Shown here: positions 9,052 to 17,760 of the stretch, piece by piece
Layout: the number at the start of each line of letters is the position of its first letter
Position numbering within the stretch: position 1 is the stretch's first letter
DNA from: Flavobacteriaceae bacterium
Lineage (GTDB): Bacteria > Bacteroidota > Bacteroidia > Flavobacteriales > Flavobacteriaceae
Reading direction: 5' to 3'
DNA: 64,000 nt
NCBI GenBank assembly: GCA_030683815.1
Contig: JAUXPJ010000005.1
Span: 62,001-126,000, forward strand
Notes under the pieces: model-generated
Told to the model about the DNA's origin: nothing
The model's input: the letters and a program-made list of their open reading frames with translations, nothing else
The model's database searches: none
Translations under genes and position numbers: made by a program

Positions 9052-9070
9052 TATAAAATTTTTTGAAGTT

Positions 9071-9712
9071 ATGACTGAAATTGAATATAAAACCTATTGG
9101 GAAAAAGTATATCACAAAACAGCTTTTAATCAGTTGGGTTGGTTTGAAGAAAAAGCCGTTCCTTCTTTAAATTTGATTCAAGAAAGTGGGGTTGCCCAAC
9201 ATGCAAAAATATTAAATGTTGGCGCAGGAGCCACGACTTTAATGGATGATTTACTGAAATTGGGTTATACCAATATCATTGCAAACGACCTTTCAAAAGC
9301 GGCTTTAGACGTGTTAAAAAACAGGTTGGCAACAACTGATCTTGAAAAAGTAATTTTTATGGAAGATGATTTAACCAATCCTAAAACTTTGACGCAGATT
9401 AATGAGGTAGATATTTGGCATGATAGAGCTGTGCTTCATTTTTTTATTGATGAAAAAGATCAGAATACCTATTTTAAGCTGCTGAAAAAGATTTTAAAGC
9501 CGGGCGGATTTGTCATTATTGCAGTTTTTAATCTGAAAGGAGCTTCTAAATGTAGCGGATTAGAGGTGTTTCGATACAATGATGAAATGCTTCAAGATCG
9601 ATTGGGAGCTGATTTTAAATTGCTCAACTCCTTCAATTATGCTTATATGATGCCTTCGGGCAGTGAGCGTTCTTATGTTTATACCTTATTTCAAAATATC
9701 AGAAATGTGTAA
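9071..9712 (+). CDS. Class I SAM-dependent methyltransferase
   Basis: A 213-residue methyltransferase. Motif I is ILNVGAGATTLMDDLL (about 47-62) followed by the acidic ND at the end of the second strand; motif post-I/II is EVDIWHDRAVLHFF and motif III is LKPGGFVIIAVF. The aspartates around WHDRAVLHFF resemble the TPMT/Tellurite-resistance-like small-molecule methyltransferases, but the substrate is not evident. The bshC start follows within 6 nt, so the pair is co-transcribed; whether it acts on a bacillithiol-related thiol is only a guess from the neighbourhood. Confidence 0.85.
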   Translation: MTEIEYKTYWEKVYHKTAFNQLGWFEEKAVPSLNLIQESGVAQHAKILNVGAGATTLMDDLLKLGYTNIIANDLSKAALDVLKNRLATTDLEKVIFMEDDLTNPKTLTQINEVDIWHDRAVLHFFIDEKDQNTYFKLLKKILKPGGFVIIAVFNLKGASKCSGLEVFRYNDEMLQDRLGADFKLLNSFNYAYMMPSGSERSYVYTLFQNIRNV

Positions 9713-9718
9713 TTGTTG

Positions 9719-11311
9719 ATGAAAAAAATAGCCGCTATTCCGCTGGTTGAAACCGGATTTTTAACGAATCTCATCACTGATTATTTGACTCAAAAATTGG
9801 AGGTAAAAGATTTTTATGGCAATTTTCCAAATTTGGATGGCTTTCAACATCAACTGAAGCATAGAAAAAAATTTGATTCCCAAAAAAGAGCCGAATTGGT
9901 TAAACTGCTTCAATCGCAAAATAAATTTTTAGCGCTTTCTGAAATCACCAAAAATAATATTCGTCAACTCAACAATGAAAATACTTTTACGGTAACCACC
10001 GGTCATCAACTCAATTTATTTTCGGGACCTTTATATGTGATTTATAAGTTGCTGACAACGATTAATTTAGCTGATGAATTGAAAAATAAGTTTCCTGAAA
10101 ATCATTTTGTGCCGATTTATTGGATGGCAACCGAAGATCACGATTTTGAAGAAATCAACCATTTTTGGGTTCATCAACAAAAATTACAATGGCATAAAAA
10201 AAGTGGTGGAGCTGTTGGTAAATATAATATAGACGGACTGGATGAAGTTTTTTATCAGTTGAAAAATCTTTTAGAAAACAATCCAAAGGGCGATACTATT
10301 TTAAATTTATTTGAACAATCGTATTTAAAACATACCAATTTAGCTGACGCCAACCGCTATTTGATGAATGCTTTATTTGGAAAATTTGGTTTGGTTATTA
10401 TTGATGGAAATGATGCCGGCTTAAAAAATCAGTTTAAATCTTTTTTAGTCGATGAATTAATCAACAATACCTGTGAAAGAACAGTTGGTTTGGCGAATAC
10501 TGAACTTGAAAAAAAATTCAAGGTTCCGGTAAATCCGAGAGCTGTTAATTTATTTTATTTAAAAGATGGAATTAGGGAACGCATAGTTTTTGAGGAGGAG
10601 AATTATAAGATTCTCAACACCGATTTTACTTTTTCTAAAGATGAAATAAGGAAGGAAGTTGAGCAATTTCCGGATCGTTTTAGTCCGAATGTATTGATGC
10701 GGCCTTTATTTCAAGAAGTTGTTTTGCCCAATTTGTGTTATATCGGCGGAGCAGGAGAGTTGGCGTATTGGCTGCAATTAAAACCCTATTTTGAAACACA
10801 AAAAGTTGATTTTCCTATTTTATTGCATCGAAATTCGGTTTTGATTTTAACCGAAAAACAACAGCAGAAAATTCAAAAATTGGGATTAATTCCGGGAGAA
10901 CTTTTTTTACCGTTGACAGATTTAATCAATAAAAAAGTAAAAGAACGCTCTGAGGTTGAAATTGATTTTTCAAAAGAGCGAACTCATTTAGAATTGTTAT
11001 TTAAACAACTGGAAGAAATTGCCGCAAAAACCGATAAATCCTTTATTGGTGCTGTAAAAGCGCAACATCAGAAACAACTCAACGGATTAAATAAACTTGA
11101 AAAATGCTTATTAAAAGCAGAAAAACGGCATCAAGAAACCTATGTTTTGCAATTGACGGCGCTACACCAAGAATTATTTCCGAACGGAATTTTACAAGAA
11201 CGAATCAAGAATATTTCTGATTTGTTGATTCGAAATGATAAGACAATAGCAGAACTGAAATATCAATTAAATCCTTTAGAATCTACTATGGATATCTTCT
11301 TATTACCATAA
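9719..11311 (+). CDS. bshC: Bacillithiol biosynthesis cysteine-adding enzyme BshC
   Basis: A 530-residue protein with the BshC family signatures TTGHQLNLFSGPLYVIYKLL, VPIYWMATEDHDFEEI and a C-terminal coiled-coil region (about 400-470). BshC is believed to add cysteine to glucosaminyl-malate in the last step of bacillithiol synthesis. Start choice: two in-frame TTG codons lie directly before the ATG at 9719; I chose the ATG, which is 6 nt after the methyltransferase stop. BshA and BshB are not in this window. A hairpin follows the stop codon. Confidence 0.93.
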   Translation: MKKIAAIPLVETGFLTNLITDYLTQKLEVKDFYGNFPNLDGFQHQLKHRKKFDSQKRAELVKLLQSQNKFLALSEITKNNIRQLNNENTFTVTTGHQLNLFSGPLYVIYKLLTTINLADELKNKFPENHFVPIYWMATEDHDFEEINHFWVHQQKLQWHKKSGGAVGKYNIDGLDEVFYQLKNLLENNPKGDTILNLFEQSYLKHTNLADANRYLMNALFGKFGLVIIDGNDAGLKNQFKSFLVDELINNTCERTVGLANTELEKKFKVPVNPRAVNLFYLKDGIRERIVFEEENYKILNTDFTFSKDEIRKEVEQFPDRFSPNVLMRPLFQEVVLPNLCYIGGAGELAYWLQLKPYFETQKVDFPILLHRNSVLILTEKQQQKIQKLGLIPGELFLPLTDLINKKVKERSEVEIDFSKERTHLELLFKQLEEIAAKTDKSFIGAVKAQHQKQLNGLNKLEKCLLKAEKRHQETYVLQLTALHQELFPNGILQERIKNISDLLIRNDKTIAELKYQLNPLESTMDIFLLP

Positions 11312-11312
11312 A

Positions 11313-11342
11313 AAGAATCCGAACTGTCAGGTTCGGATTCTT
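11313..11342. terminator. Terminator hairpin between bshC and the CmpX-like gene
   Basis: A perfect 12-bp inverted repeat (11313-11324 and 11331-11342, core GAATCCGAAC) with a 6-nt loop lies between two convergent genes. The T-run is better on the minus strand, so it may serve mainly the minus-strand gene. Confidence 0.7.
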
Positions 11343-11358
11343 CAACATTTAATTATTT

Positions 11359-12024
11359 TTACTTCTTAAAAAACTCATTTAGAAAATCTTCGGCTTTGCT
11401 CTTTCCTCCTAAACCAAAGGATAAAGCAAAAGCTAAACAGATAGCACCAAATAGAATTTGGAAAGCACTTACCACTATTTCTTCAGCGATATTTAATTGC
11501 ACTAAAGTGATAAATATGGTTAATAATATAATGGAATAAAATGCTATACGACTTACCAGTTTGGCGATTTTTTCCTGCATAGAAGTAAGTGAGGCCAATA
11601 ACATTTGAGAAACTAAATCTGCTAAATACATGCCTATTATGAAAATTGCTATAGCCACAATTACATTAGGAATATAAGATAGAATCATGTAGAATAGTTC
11701 TGATGCTTTGTTTAAACCAAGACTATTTAAAACTGCCATGATAACTACAAACATAAAAATCCAATAGAAAAAAGTTCCTATTAATTCAATAGAGGAATAT
11801 TTCACTCCACCATCTTTGATGAATTTTTCGATGCCGGATTTATCTGTCAGGAAATCAAATTTTACTAAAGTTAGAAGTTTAATGGTTAGTTTTTTTATCA
11901 GTTTGGCAAGAATCCAACCGATAATTAGAATGATAATTGCACCAATAACTTTTGGTAAAAAAACTGCAATTTCATTTAGAAAGCTCTTAGCGCTTTCAAC
12001 GAATAAATTTAACTGTTCATTCAT
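11359..12024 (-). CDS. Small mechanosensitive-channel-like TM-helix (CmpX-type) membrane protein
   Basis: A 221-residue protein with about five hydrophobic helices (roughly 22-45, 80-103, 112-137, 160-180, 185-206). Two copies of the conserved TM-helix repeat are visible, LPKVIGAIIILIIGWILA and IPNVIVAIAIFIIGMYLA, and the end has GGKSKAEDF. This is the architecture of the CmpX/TM_helix (PF05552) group, related to the membrane part of MscS-type channels but without the cytoplasmic beta and vestibule domains. A role in osmotic or membrane-tension response is inferred from family only. It appears to be a single gene. Confidence 0.8.
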   Translation of the reverse strand: MNEQLNLFVESAKSFLNEIAVFLPKVIGAIIILIIGWILAKLIKKLTIKLLTLVKFDFLTDKSGIEKFIKDGGVKYSSIELIGTFFYWIFMFVVIMAVLNSLGLNKASELFYMILSYIPNVIVAIAIFIIGMYLADLVSQMLLASLTSMQEKIAKLVSRIAFYSIILLTIFITLVQLNIAEEIVVSAFQILFGAICLAFALSFGLGGKSKAEDFLNEFFKK

Positions 12025-12248
12025 AATTTTAAAATTTAGTTGTTGATTAAAGTTTATATTAATTTTGTTATAAATACTAATGGTAAAACAATAGAACTAA
12101 AATTACATAATACCAACTTCATGAAATGAAAAATAAAATCGAACAGAACATTAATGTCAAAATACATTATACCAAATATATAAAAATATTTGATATAAAA
12201 AAATCCAAGCTAAAAACTTGGATTTTTAATAAAGAATATGTTAAAAAA
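12025..12248. other. Intergenic AT-rich region
   Basis: Between the CmpX-like gene start and the end of lpdA. Apart from the lpdA terminator near 12199-12227 I see only AT-rich sequence and no convincing gene; an open frame at 12126-12335 runs into lpdA antisense and has no family resemblance. Confidence 0.6.
12199..12227 (-). terminator. Terminator of lpdA
   Basis: An 11-bp inverted repeat (core AATCCAAG/CTTGGATT, 12199-12209 and 12217-12227) with a 7-nt loop; on the minus strand it is followed by a T-run. Confidence 0.8.
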
Positions 12249-13637
12249 TTATATATGTATCACTTCTCCATAAGCCGCCGCCACTGCTTCCATCAACGCT
12301 TCACTCATGGTTGGATGTGGGTGAACCGTTTTTAAAATTTCATGAGCGGTTGTTTCTAATTTCCTGCCCAAAACAGCTTCGGCAATCATATCGGTAACGC
12401 CGGCGCCAATCATATGGCATCCTAACCATTCACCGTATTTAGCATCAAAAATCACTTTTATAAATCCATCAGTAGTCCCGGACGCTTGTGCTTTTCCTGA
12501 TGCGGTAAACGGAAATTTCCCAACTTTAATTTCAAAACCTAACTCCAAGGCTTTTTGCTCTGTCAATCCGACGCTGGCAATTTCTGGTGTAGCGTAAGTA
12601 CAGCCGGGAATGTTATTATAATCTATCGGCTCTGTTTTTACACCGGCAATTTTTTCAACACACGTAATTCCTTCTGCAGATGCAACATGCGCTAAAGCGT
12701 GCCCGGGAACAATATCGCCAATAGCGTAATATCCTTCTATGTTGGTGCGGTAATATTCATCCACCTGAATTTTATCTTTATCGACTAAAATTCCTACTTC
12801 TTCTAATCCGATATTTTCGATGTTTGATTTGATTCCAACTGCCGAAAGTACCATATCTGCTTCTAAAATTTCCTCTCCTTTTTTGGTTTTTACTACCGCT
12901 TTTACGCCATCTCCGGCAATATCAACCGATAAAACTTCTGAGTTTACCATAGTTTTGATACCTGCTTTTCGGAAAGAACGTTCTAATTGTTTGGAAACTT
13001 CTTCATCTTCCAGCGGAACTAAATTGGGTAAAAATTCAACAATCGTGACCTCAGTTCCCATAGTTTGGTAGAAATAGGCAAACTCAGCACCAATGGCACC
13101 TGAGCCGACTACAATCATTTTCTTTGGTTGTTGTTTTAAAGTCATTGCTTCGCGATAACCAATTACTTTTTTGCCATCAATAGGTAAATTGGGCAGTTCT
13201 TTTGCACGGGCACCCGTAGCAATAATGATATGATTTGCTTCGTAAGTTGATGCAATTCCGTCAGCATTTGTTACCAAAACTTTTTTGCCCGGAAGCACTT
13301 TTCCAAATCCGTCAATGATATCAATTTTATTTTTTTTCATCAAAAATTGAACTCCTTTACTCATGCCATCAGCTACATTTCGACTCCTTTTAATAACCGC
13401 TTCAAAGTCTTTTTCAACTTCACTGACTTTAATGCCATACTGTTCAGCGTGTTGAATATAGTCATAAACTTGCGCACTTTTAAGTAAGGCTTTGGTTGGA
13501 ATACATCCCCAATTAAGGCAGACTCCACCTAAATTTTCCTTTTCAACCACGGCTACTTTAAATCCGAGTTGTGATGCTCTAATAGCAGTTACATAACCGC
13601 CGGGTCCACTTCCTATGATGATGATGTCGTATTTCAT
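12249..13637 (-). CDS. lpdA: Dihydrolipoyl dehydrogenase (E3)
   Basis: A 462-residue flavoprotein that reoxidises the lipoyl groups of pyruvate and 2-oxoglutarate dehydrogenase or the glycine cleavage system. FAD-binding GSGPGGY at 9-15, redox-active disulfide Cys40/Cys45 in GGVCLNWGCIPTKAL, NAD-binding VVGSGAIGAEFA near 180, the second FAD motif YAIGDIVPG near 310, and the active-site HPHPT near 439-443. Full length. No E1 or E2 gene is adjacent. lipA, needed for lipoate formation, lies about 7 kb away on the same strand. Confidence 0.96.
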   Translation of the reverse strand: MKYDIIIIGSGPGGYVTAIRASQLGFKVAVVEKENLGGVCLNWGCIPTKALLKSAQVYDYIQHAEQYGIKVSEVEKDFEAVIKRSRNVADGMSKGVQFLMKKNKIDIIDGFGKVLPGKKVLVTNADGIASTYEANHIIIATGARAKELPNLPIDGKKVIGYREAMTLKQQPKKMIVVGSGAIGAEFAYFYQTMGTEVTIVEFLPNLVPLEDEEVSKQLERSFRKAGIKTMVNSEVLSVDIAGDGVKAVVKTKKGEEILEADMVLSAVGIKSNIENIGLEEVGILVDKDKIQVDEYYRTNIEGYYAIGDIVPGHALAHVASAEGITCVEKIAGVKTEPIDYNNIPGCTYATPEIASVGLTEQKALELGFEIKVGKFPFTASGKAQASGTTDGFIKVIFDAKYGEWLGCHMIGAGVTDMIAEAVLGRKLETTAHEILKTVHPHPTMSEALMEAVAAAYGEVIHI

Positions 13638-13974
13638 ATGTTTATAATGTTTAAAAGTTTATAAAGTTATAAAGTTATAAAGTTATAAAGTTTGAATGTT
13701 TATAAAGTTTATAAAGTTATTCTTTCTTATGTTCTTAAATGATTTAATACTGAAAACTGTTTAATTTTTCATTTCCAAATTATTATCCCATCCTAAATCC
13801 TTCCCACACGAGCGACAGCGAACTGGCGAAGCAAAGGGAAGGACTTTTTTTAATTTTAAATTATTTATTATTCATTGTCAATTATTTAGCTCATCCTAAA
13901 TCCTTTCCAAAAGGTAGGACTTTTATTTTATTTTTGCTCCCTTTCCTTTGGAAAGGGCAGGGGATAGGAAATTT
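13638..13974. repeat. Repeat-rich intergenic region between argS and lpdA
   Basis: No gene. From 13650 to 13720 there are tandem units of the type TATAAAGT. At 13783-13846 lies a 64-nt sequence repeated exactly at 19137-19200. A diverged relative starts near 13890 (CATCCTAAATCC) and ends in the hairpin CCCTTTCC-TTT-GGAAAGGG at 13939-13957, which could also help terminate argS on the minus strand. Confidence 0.8.
13783..13846. repeat. 64-nt interspersed repeat, copy 1
   Basis: Identical to 19137-19200 over 64 nt. It contains an internal inverted repeat, CCTTCCC and GGGAAGG, around a GC-richer centre (ACGAGCGACAGCGAACTGG) that differs in composition from the AT-rich surroundings. Confidence 0.9.
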
Positions 13975-15750
13975 TTACATTCTTTCCGGAACTTCAACGC
14001 CTAAAAGTTCAAAAGCTGATTTGATTACTTCTCCTACTTTAAAACTCAGTTGCGTTCTAAATATTTTTTCATTCATAGTGTCAGCATTGAGAATGGGCAT
14101 GCTTTGATAAAAAGAATTGTATTCTTTTACCAATTCAAAAGTATAGTTTGCAATGAGTGCCGGACTCAAATTTTGCGCTGCATTCTGAATAATTTCAGGA
14201 TATAATTGCAGCTGTTTAATCAGCGATTTTTCTTTATCGTTGAGTTGATAATTTTCAACAGTTTGACTGAATTCAAAATCTGCCTTTCTCAATATTGATT
14301 GAATTCGAGCGTAAGTATATTGAATAAACGGACCGGTATTGCCGTTAAAATCAATGGATTCTTTAGGGTCGAAGAGAATCCGTTTTTTTGGATCAACTTT
14401 TAGAATAAAATATTTTAAAGCACCCAAACCAATAATACGATATAATCGTTCTTTTTCCGATTCATTATAATTTTCTAACTTACCTAACTCCTCAGAAATT
14501 TCACGAGCTGAATTGGTCATATCTTCAATCAATTCATCGGCATCAACAACGGTTCCTTCGCGCGATTTCATTTTTCCGCTTGGTAAATCAACCATTCCGT
14601 ATGACAAGTGAAATAGATGATCTGACCATTGATAATCCAATTTTTTGAGGATTAAAAACAATACTTTAAAATGATAATCTTGCTCATTTCCAACGGTATA
14701 AATCAAGCTTTCAAGGTTAAATTCTTTAAAACGCAGGATAGCGGTTCCTATATCCTGCGTCATATAAACAGCTGTTCCGTCAGAGCGAAGTACAATTTTT
14801 TCATCTAATCCATCGCCTGTTAAATCAATCCAGACAGAACTGTCTTCTTTTCTGTAAAAAACGCCTTTTTCCAATCCTTCTTGCACCACTTCTTTTCCTA
14901 ATAAATAGGTTTTGCTTTCATAATAGTTTTTGTGAAAATCAACGCCTAACGCTTTATAAGTTTTGTCAAATCCGTCATAAACCCACTGATTCATTTTTTT
15001 CCAAAGTGCCACTACTTGTTCATCTCCTGCTTCCCATTTGAGCAACATTTCCTGCGCTTTTAACAAAATCGGAGCTTGTTTTTTAGCTTCTTCTTCCGTT
15101 TTTCCTTTGGCAATTAATTCCTCGATCTCTTTTTTGCAGATTTTATCAAAAAGCACATAATAATTTCCCACTAATTTATCGCCTTTTAAACCGGTACTTT
15201 CGGGTGTTTCACCATTTCCGAAGAGCTCCCAAGCCAACATGCTTTTGCAGATATGAATTCCGCGGTCATTGATAATTTGGGTTTTAATCACTTTTTTACC
15301 GGATGCTTCGATGATTTTTGCGACAGAATATCCCAATAAATTATTGCGGATATGTCCTAAATGTAAAGGTTTATTGGTGTTTGGTGATGAATATTCAACC
15401 ATCACACTTTTAGCTTTTTCAATTGGATTTGCTATTCCATAATGTTCATTTTGATAAATATCTTTAAATGATTCTAAAAACACAGAAGGATTCGCAACTA
15501 AATTTAAAAATCCTTTTACAACATTGAAACCTGCAATTTCCGGTAAATTATTTTTGAGATATTCTCCTATTTTTGTTCCTATTTCTACCGGATTTCCTTT
15601 GATAAAACGCAATAATGGAAAAATCACCAAAGTAATATCGCCCTCAAATTCTTTACGTGTTGCCTGAAACTCTACGGAATCAATCTCAACATGATAAATT
15701 TCTCGTATGCCGTTTATAGCAGTTATCTCTATTTTTTTCTGAAAATCCAT
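13975..15750 (-). CDS. argS: Arginyl-tRNA synthetase
   Basis: Class I synthetase of 591 residues. The Arg-tRNA synthetase N-terminal additional domain is at about 1-90, the HIGH-type motif is HLGHIRNN within SPNTNKPLHLGH, and the KMSKS-equivalent region is GKMKSREGTVV. The C-terminal DALR anticodon-binding domain ends the protein. The reading frame extends further upstream, but I start it at the ATG at 15750: the exact -7 promoter box at 15769-15776 lies inside that extension, so upstream codons cannot be in the mRNA. The alternative ATG at 15759 would be at or near the transcript start. Confidence 0.95.
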   Translation of the reverse strand: MDFQKKIEITAINGIREIYHVEIDSVEFQATRKEFEGDITLVIFPLLRFIKGNPVEIGTKIGEYLKNNLPEIAGFNVVKGFLNLVANPSVFLESFKDIYQNEHYGIANPIEKAKSVMVEYSSPNTNKPLHLGHIRNNLLGYSVAKIIEASGKKVIKTQIINDRGIHICKSMLAWELFGNGETPESTGLKGDKLVGNYYVLFDKICKKEIEELIAKGKTEEEAKKQAPILLKAQEMLLKWEAGDEQVVALWKKMNQWVYDGFDKTYKALGVDFHKNYYESKTYLLGKEVVQEGLEKGVFYRKEDSSVWIDLTGDGLDEKIVLRSDGTAVYMTQDIGTAILRFKEFNLESLIYTVGNEQDYHFKVLFLILKKLDYQWSDHLFHLSYGMVDLPSGKMKSREGTVVDADELIEDMTNSAREISEELGKLENYNESEKERLYRIIGLGALKYFILKVDPKKRILFDPKESIDFNGNTGPFIQYTYARIQSILRKADFEFSQTVENYQLNDKEKSLIKQLQLYPEIIQNAAQNLSPALIANYTFELVKEYNSFYQSMPILNADTMNEKIFRTQLSFKVGEVIKSAFELLGVEVPERM

Positions 15751-15768
15751 TTTAATCATTATGAAGTG

Positions 15769-15776
15769 CAAATTTA
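15769..15776 (-). promoter_or_regulatory. argS promoter, -7 box TAAATTTG
   Basis: Exact TAnnTTTG match on the minus strand, predicting transcription to start close to 15763. It decides the argS start in favour of 15750 and implies a leader of only about 13 nt. Confidence 0.65.
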
Positions 15777-15893
15777 GTAATTTATAACTATTAACCAGAT
15801 GAAAGAATATAGATAATAGATAAAAGATTATTGTGATAGGAATCAATTGTTTATCACATTTTCTTTTCCCTATATATTACCTTCGATTTAATA

Positions 15894-15927
15894 TTGTATC
15901 TCTCTTTAAAAATTAGGTTTATCTTTG
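15894..15927 (+). promoter_or_regulatory. Promoter of the YkgJ-family gene (TTG-N23-TATCTTTG)
   Basis: TTG at 15894-15896 and -7 box TATCTTTG at 15920-15927. The predicted leader is about 100 nt and begins with a minimal frame ATG-AAA-TAA at 15932-15940. Confidence 0.55.
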
Positions 15928-16032
15928 CGCGATGAAATAAAATCAACAAAATTTTAGATATTAATAATCAGAAAAATTCAATTTTGTTTTGCGAATTCCA
16001 TCTGACCATAAAAAAACAATAGATAAAAACAG

Positions 16033-16530
16033 ATGAATTGGAATTTAGAAGAATTTAAACTAGCAAGTAAGACTCGACTAGCAGAATCAAAATTATACTT
16101 TAAAAAATTAATAAAAAAGACGCCCAAAAATCTCGATTTTATCATGCAAGATTTGCACGATGAAGTTTTTGAATATACAGATTGTTTAAAATGCGCCAAT
16201 TGCTGTAAAACCACCAGTCCGATTTTCACCATTAAAGATATTGCTAAGATTGCAAAGCATTTGCGGATGAAAGAAGTTCAATTTATCAATCAGTATTTAA
16301 GGGTTGATGAAGATGATTTTTATATATTGCAACAAGCGCCTTGCAGTTTTTTGATGGCTGATAATGAATGTATGATTTATGATGTCAGACCCAAAGCGTG
16401 CAGTGAATATCCTCATACCAATCGCAAAAAGTTTATACAGATTGCTAATTTGACTCTAAATAATACAGAAGTTTGTCCGGCAGTTTATGATATTGTTGAA
16501 AAATTAAAACAAAAAGTCCCGTTTAATTAA
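16033..16530 (+). CDS. YkgJ family cysteine-cluster protein
   Basis: A 165-residue protein with the zinc/iron-chelating domain of the YkgJ family (PF03692). Conserved cysteines occur in CLKCANCCK (about 53-61), APCSFLM, ECMIYDVRPKACSEYPH and near the C-terminus (EVCPAVYD). Members probably bind a metal or an iron-sulfur cluster; the biological role is not established. The gene is convergent with and overlaps the end of the downstream NamZ-like gene by 4 nt. It diverges from argS. Confidence 0.85.
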   Translation: MNWNLEEFKLASKTRLAESKLYFKKLIKKTPKNLDFIMQDLHDEVFEYTDCLKCANCCKTTSPIFTIKDIAKIAKHLRMKEVQFINQYLRVDEDDFYILQQAPCSFLMADNECMIYDVRPKACSEYPHTNRKKFIQIANLTLNNTEVCPAVYDIVEKLKQKVPFN

Positions 16531-17747
16531 TCATATAAAAGATATTTTCTTCTGATTTTTTTAAACGATTTTAAATCATGTTCCCATGATTTTTTGATTT
16601 CATCAATAGAAATACCTTGTTCTATTTGTTGTCGCAATGCATCGGTTCCGGCTAATTTTTTAAAGAAATCGTTAAAGAAGATAGTGTTATTTTCAGTAAG
16701 TTGATACGCTTTTTGAATCCATTCTAAGTTGAGTTCTTTTAATTTTGGATAGTTGCTTAAGTCCTCCCCAAAACAAATTTTACCTTGATGTACCGGCGAT
16801 TTCGCACCTAAATTGGGTTGTGGTACAAAATTATAACTGTATTGATTCTTGGGTAAAAATGGCGAACCATAGATTTGAAATTGTTGTTTGGTTCCCCGCC
16901 CAACACTTACATTGGTTCCTTCAAAAAAACACAAACTCGGATATAAATTAATGGATTGGTCATTGGGCAAATTGGGCGATGGTTTGATGGGTAAACTGTA
17001 GAAAGTTTGATAGTTATAATTCGCTAAGGGCACAATGGTCAAATCACATTGGACATGATTATTGAGCCATTTTTCACCGTTAATCATCAAGGCATATTCC
17101 CCAATCGTCATTCCGTAAACTACCGGAATGGGGTGCATTCCTACAAAACTTTGATGACTCATTTCAAGAACGGGACCATCAATGTAATGAGAGTTTGGAT
17201 TGGGTCGGTCTAAAACAATGAGCGGAATATTATTTTCGGCACAAGCTTCCATCACATAATGTAAAGTAGAAATATAAGTGTAAAATCGGACTCCTGCATC
17301 TTGAATATCAAATATGACTAAATCAATTCCGGCTAGTTGTTCGGCAGTTGGTTTTTTGTTGTTTCCATAGAGTGAAATAATCGGAATTCCGGTTTTTACA
17401 TCAATACCATCTTTAATCAATTCGCCGGCATCAGCATCACCTCTAAATCCGTGTTCCGGTGCAAAAACTTTTTTAACAGAGACATGTAGACTGGTCAATG
17501 AATCAACCAAATGAATAGCGGTTTGATTGTTTTTAAAAATAACTGAAGTTTGATTGGCAACGATGGCTACTTTTTTTTGCATCAATAAAGGGACATAAGC
17601 AGTCGTTCTGTTTGCTCCAATTTCCAAAACAGTTGAAGTACTTTCAACAATCGGTACTGCAATTTTAACCGGCATTTTGCTTTTACAGGAAAACATCAGC
17701 AAAAACAGTATAAAAACTATCCAAATATGTGTATTTTTGATTTTCAT
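16527..17747 (-). CDS. DUF1343 lipoprotein, NamZ-like exo-beta-N-acetylmuramidase
   Basis: A 406-residue protein with a lipoprotein signal peptide (lipobox MFSCKS, Cys21). The DUF1343 (GH171) signatures are visible: VANQTSV, FAPEHGFRGDADAGE (about 95-109), SLYGNNKKPT, FDIQDAGVRFYTYISTL and LDRPNP. The characterised member, B. subtilis NamZ, releases non-reducing-end MurNAc from peptidoglycan fragments, so a cell-wall recycling role is likely here, at the envelope. Only 13 nt separate its start from the divergent permease gene. Confidence 0.85.
   Translation of the reverse strand: MKIKNTHIWIVFILFLLMFSCKSKMPVKIAVPIVESTSTVLEIGANRTTAYVPLLMQKKVAIVANQTSVIFKNNQTAIHLVDSLTSLHVSVKKVFAPEHGFRGDADAGELIKDGIDVKTGIPIISLYGNNKKPTAEQLAGIDLVIFDIQDAGVRFYTYISTLHYVMEACAENNIPLIVLDRPNPNSHYIDGPVLEMSHQSFVGMHPIPVVYGMTIGEYALMINGEKWLNNHVQCDLTIVPLANYNYQTFYSLPIKPSPNLPNDQSINLYPSLCFFEGTNVSVGRGTKQQFQIYGSPFLPKNQYSYNFVPQPNLGAKSPVHQGKICFGEDLSNYPKLKELNLEWIQKAYQLTENNTIFFNDFFKKLAGTDALRQQIEQGISIDEIKKSWEHDLKSFKKIRRKYLLYD
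17732..17739 (+). promoter_or_regulatory. Promoter -7 box TATTTTTG of the permease gene, inside the namZ-like coding start
   Basis: Exact TAnnTTTG match on the plus strand, 21 nt before the TTG start at 17761 and lying within the first codons of the divergent gene. It is the only good box available in this compressed divergent region. Confidence 0.45.
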
Positions 17748-17760
17748 AATTAGTTAAAAA

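Noticed and set aside
12126-12335. 69-codon plus-strand frame before and across the lpdA end
   Set aside because: Composition is that of AT-rich intergenic DNA, it contains the lpdA terminator and its end is antisense to lpdA.
15751-15846. N-terminal extension of argS with a hydrophobic stretch
   Set aside because: The argS promoter box at 15769-15776 lies inside it and arginyl-tRNA synthetases begin at the MDFQKK segment.
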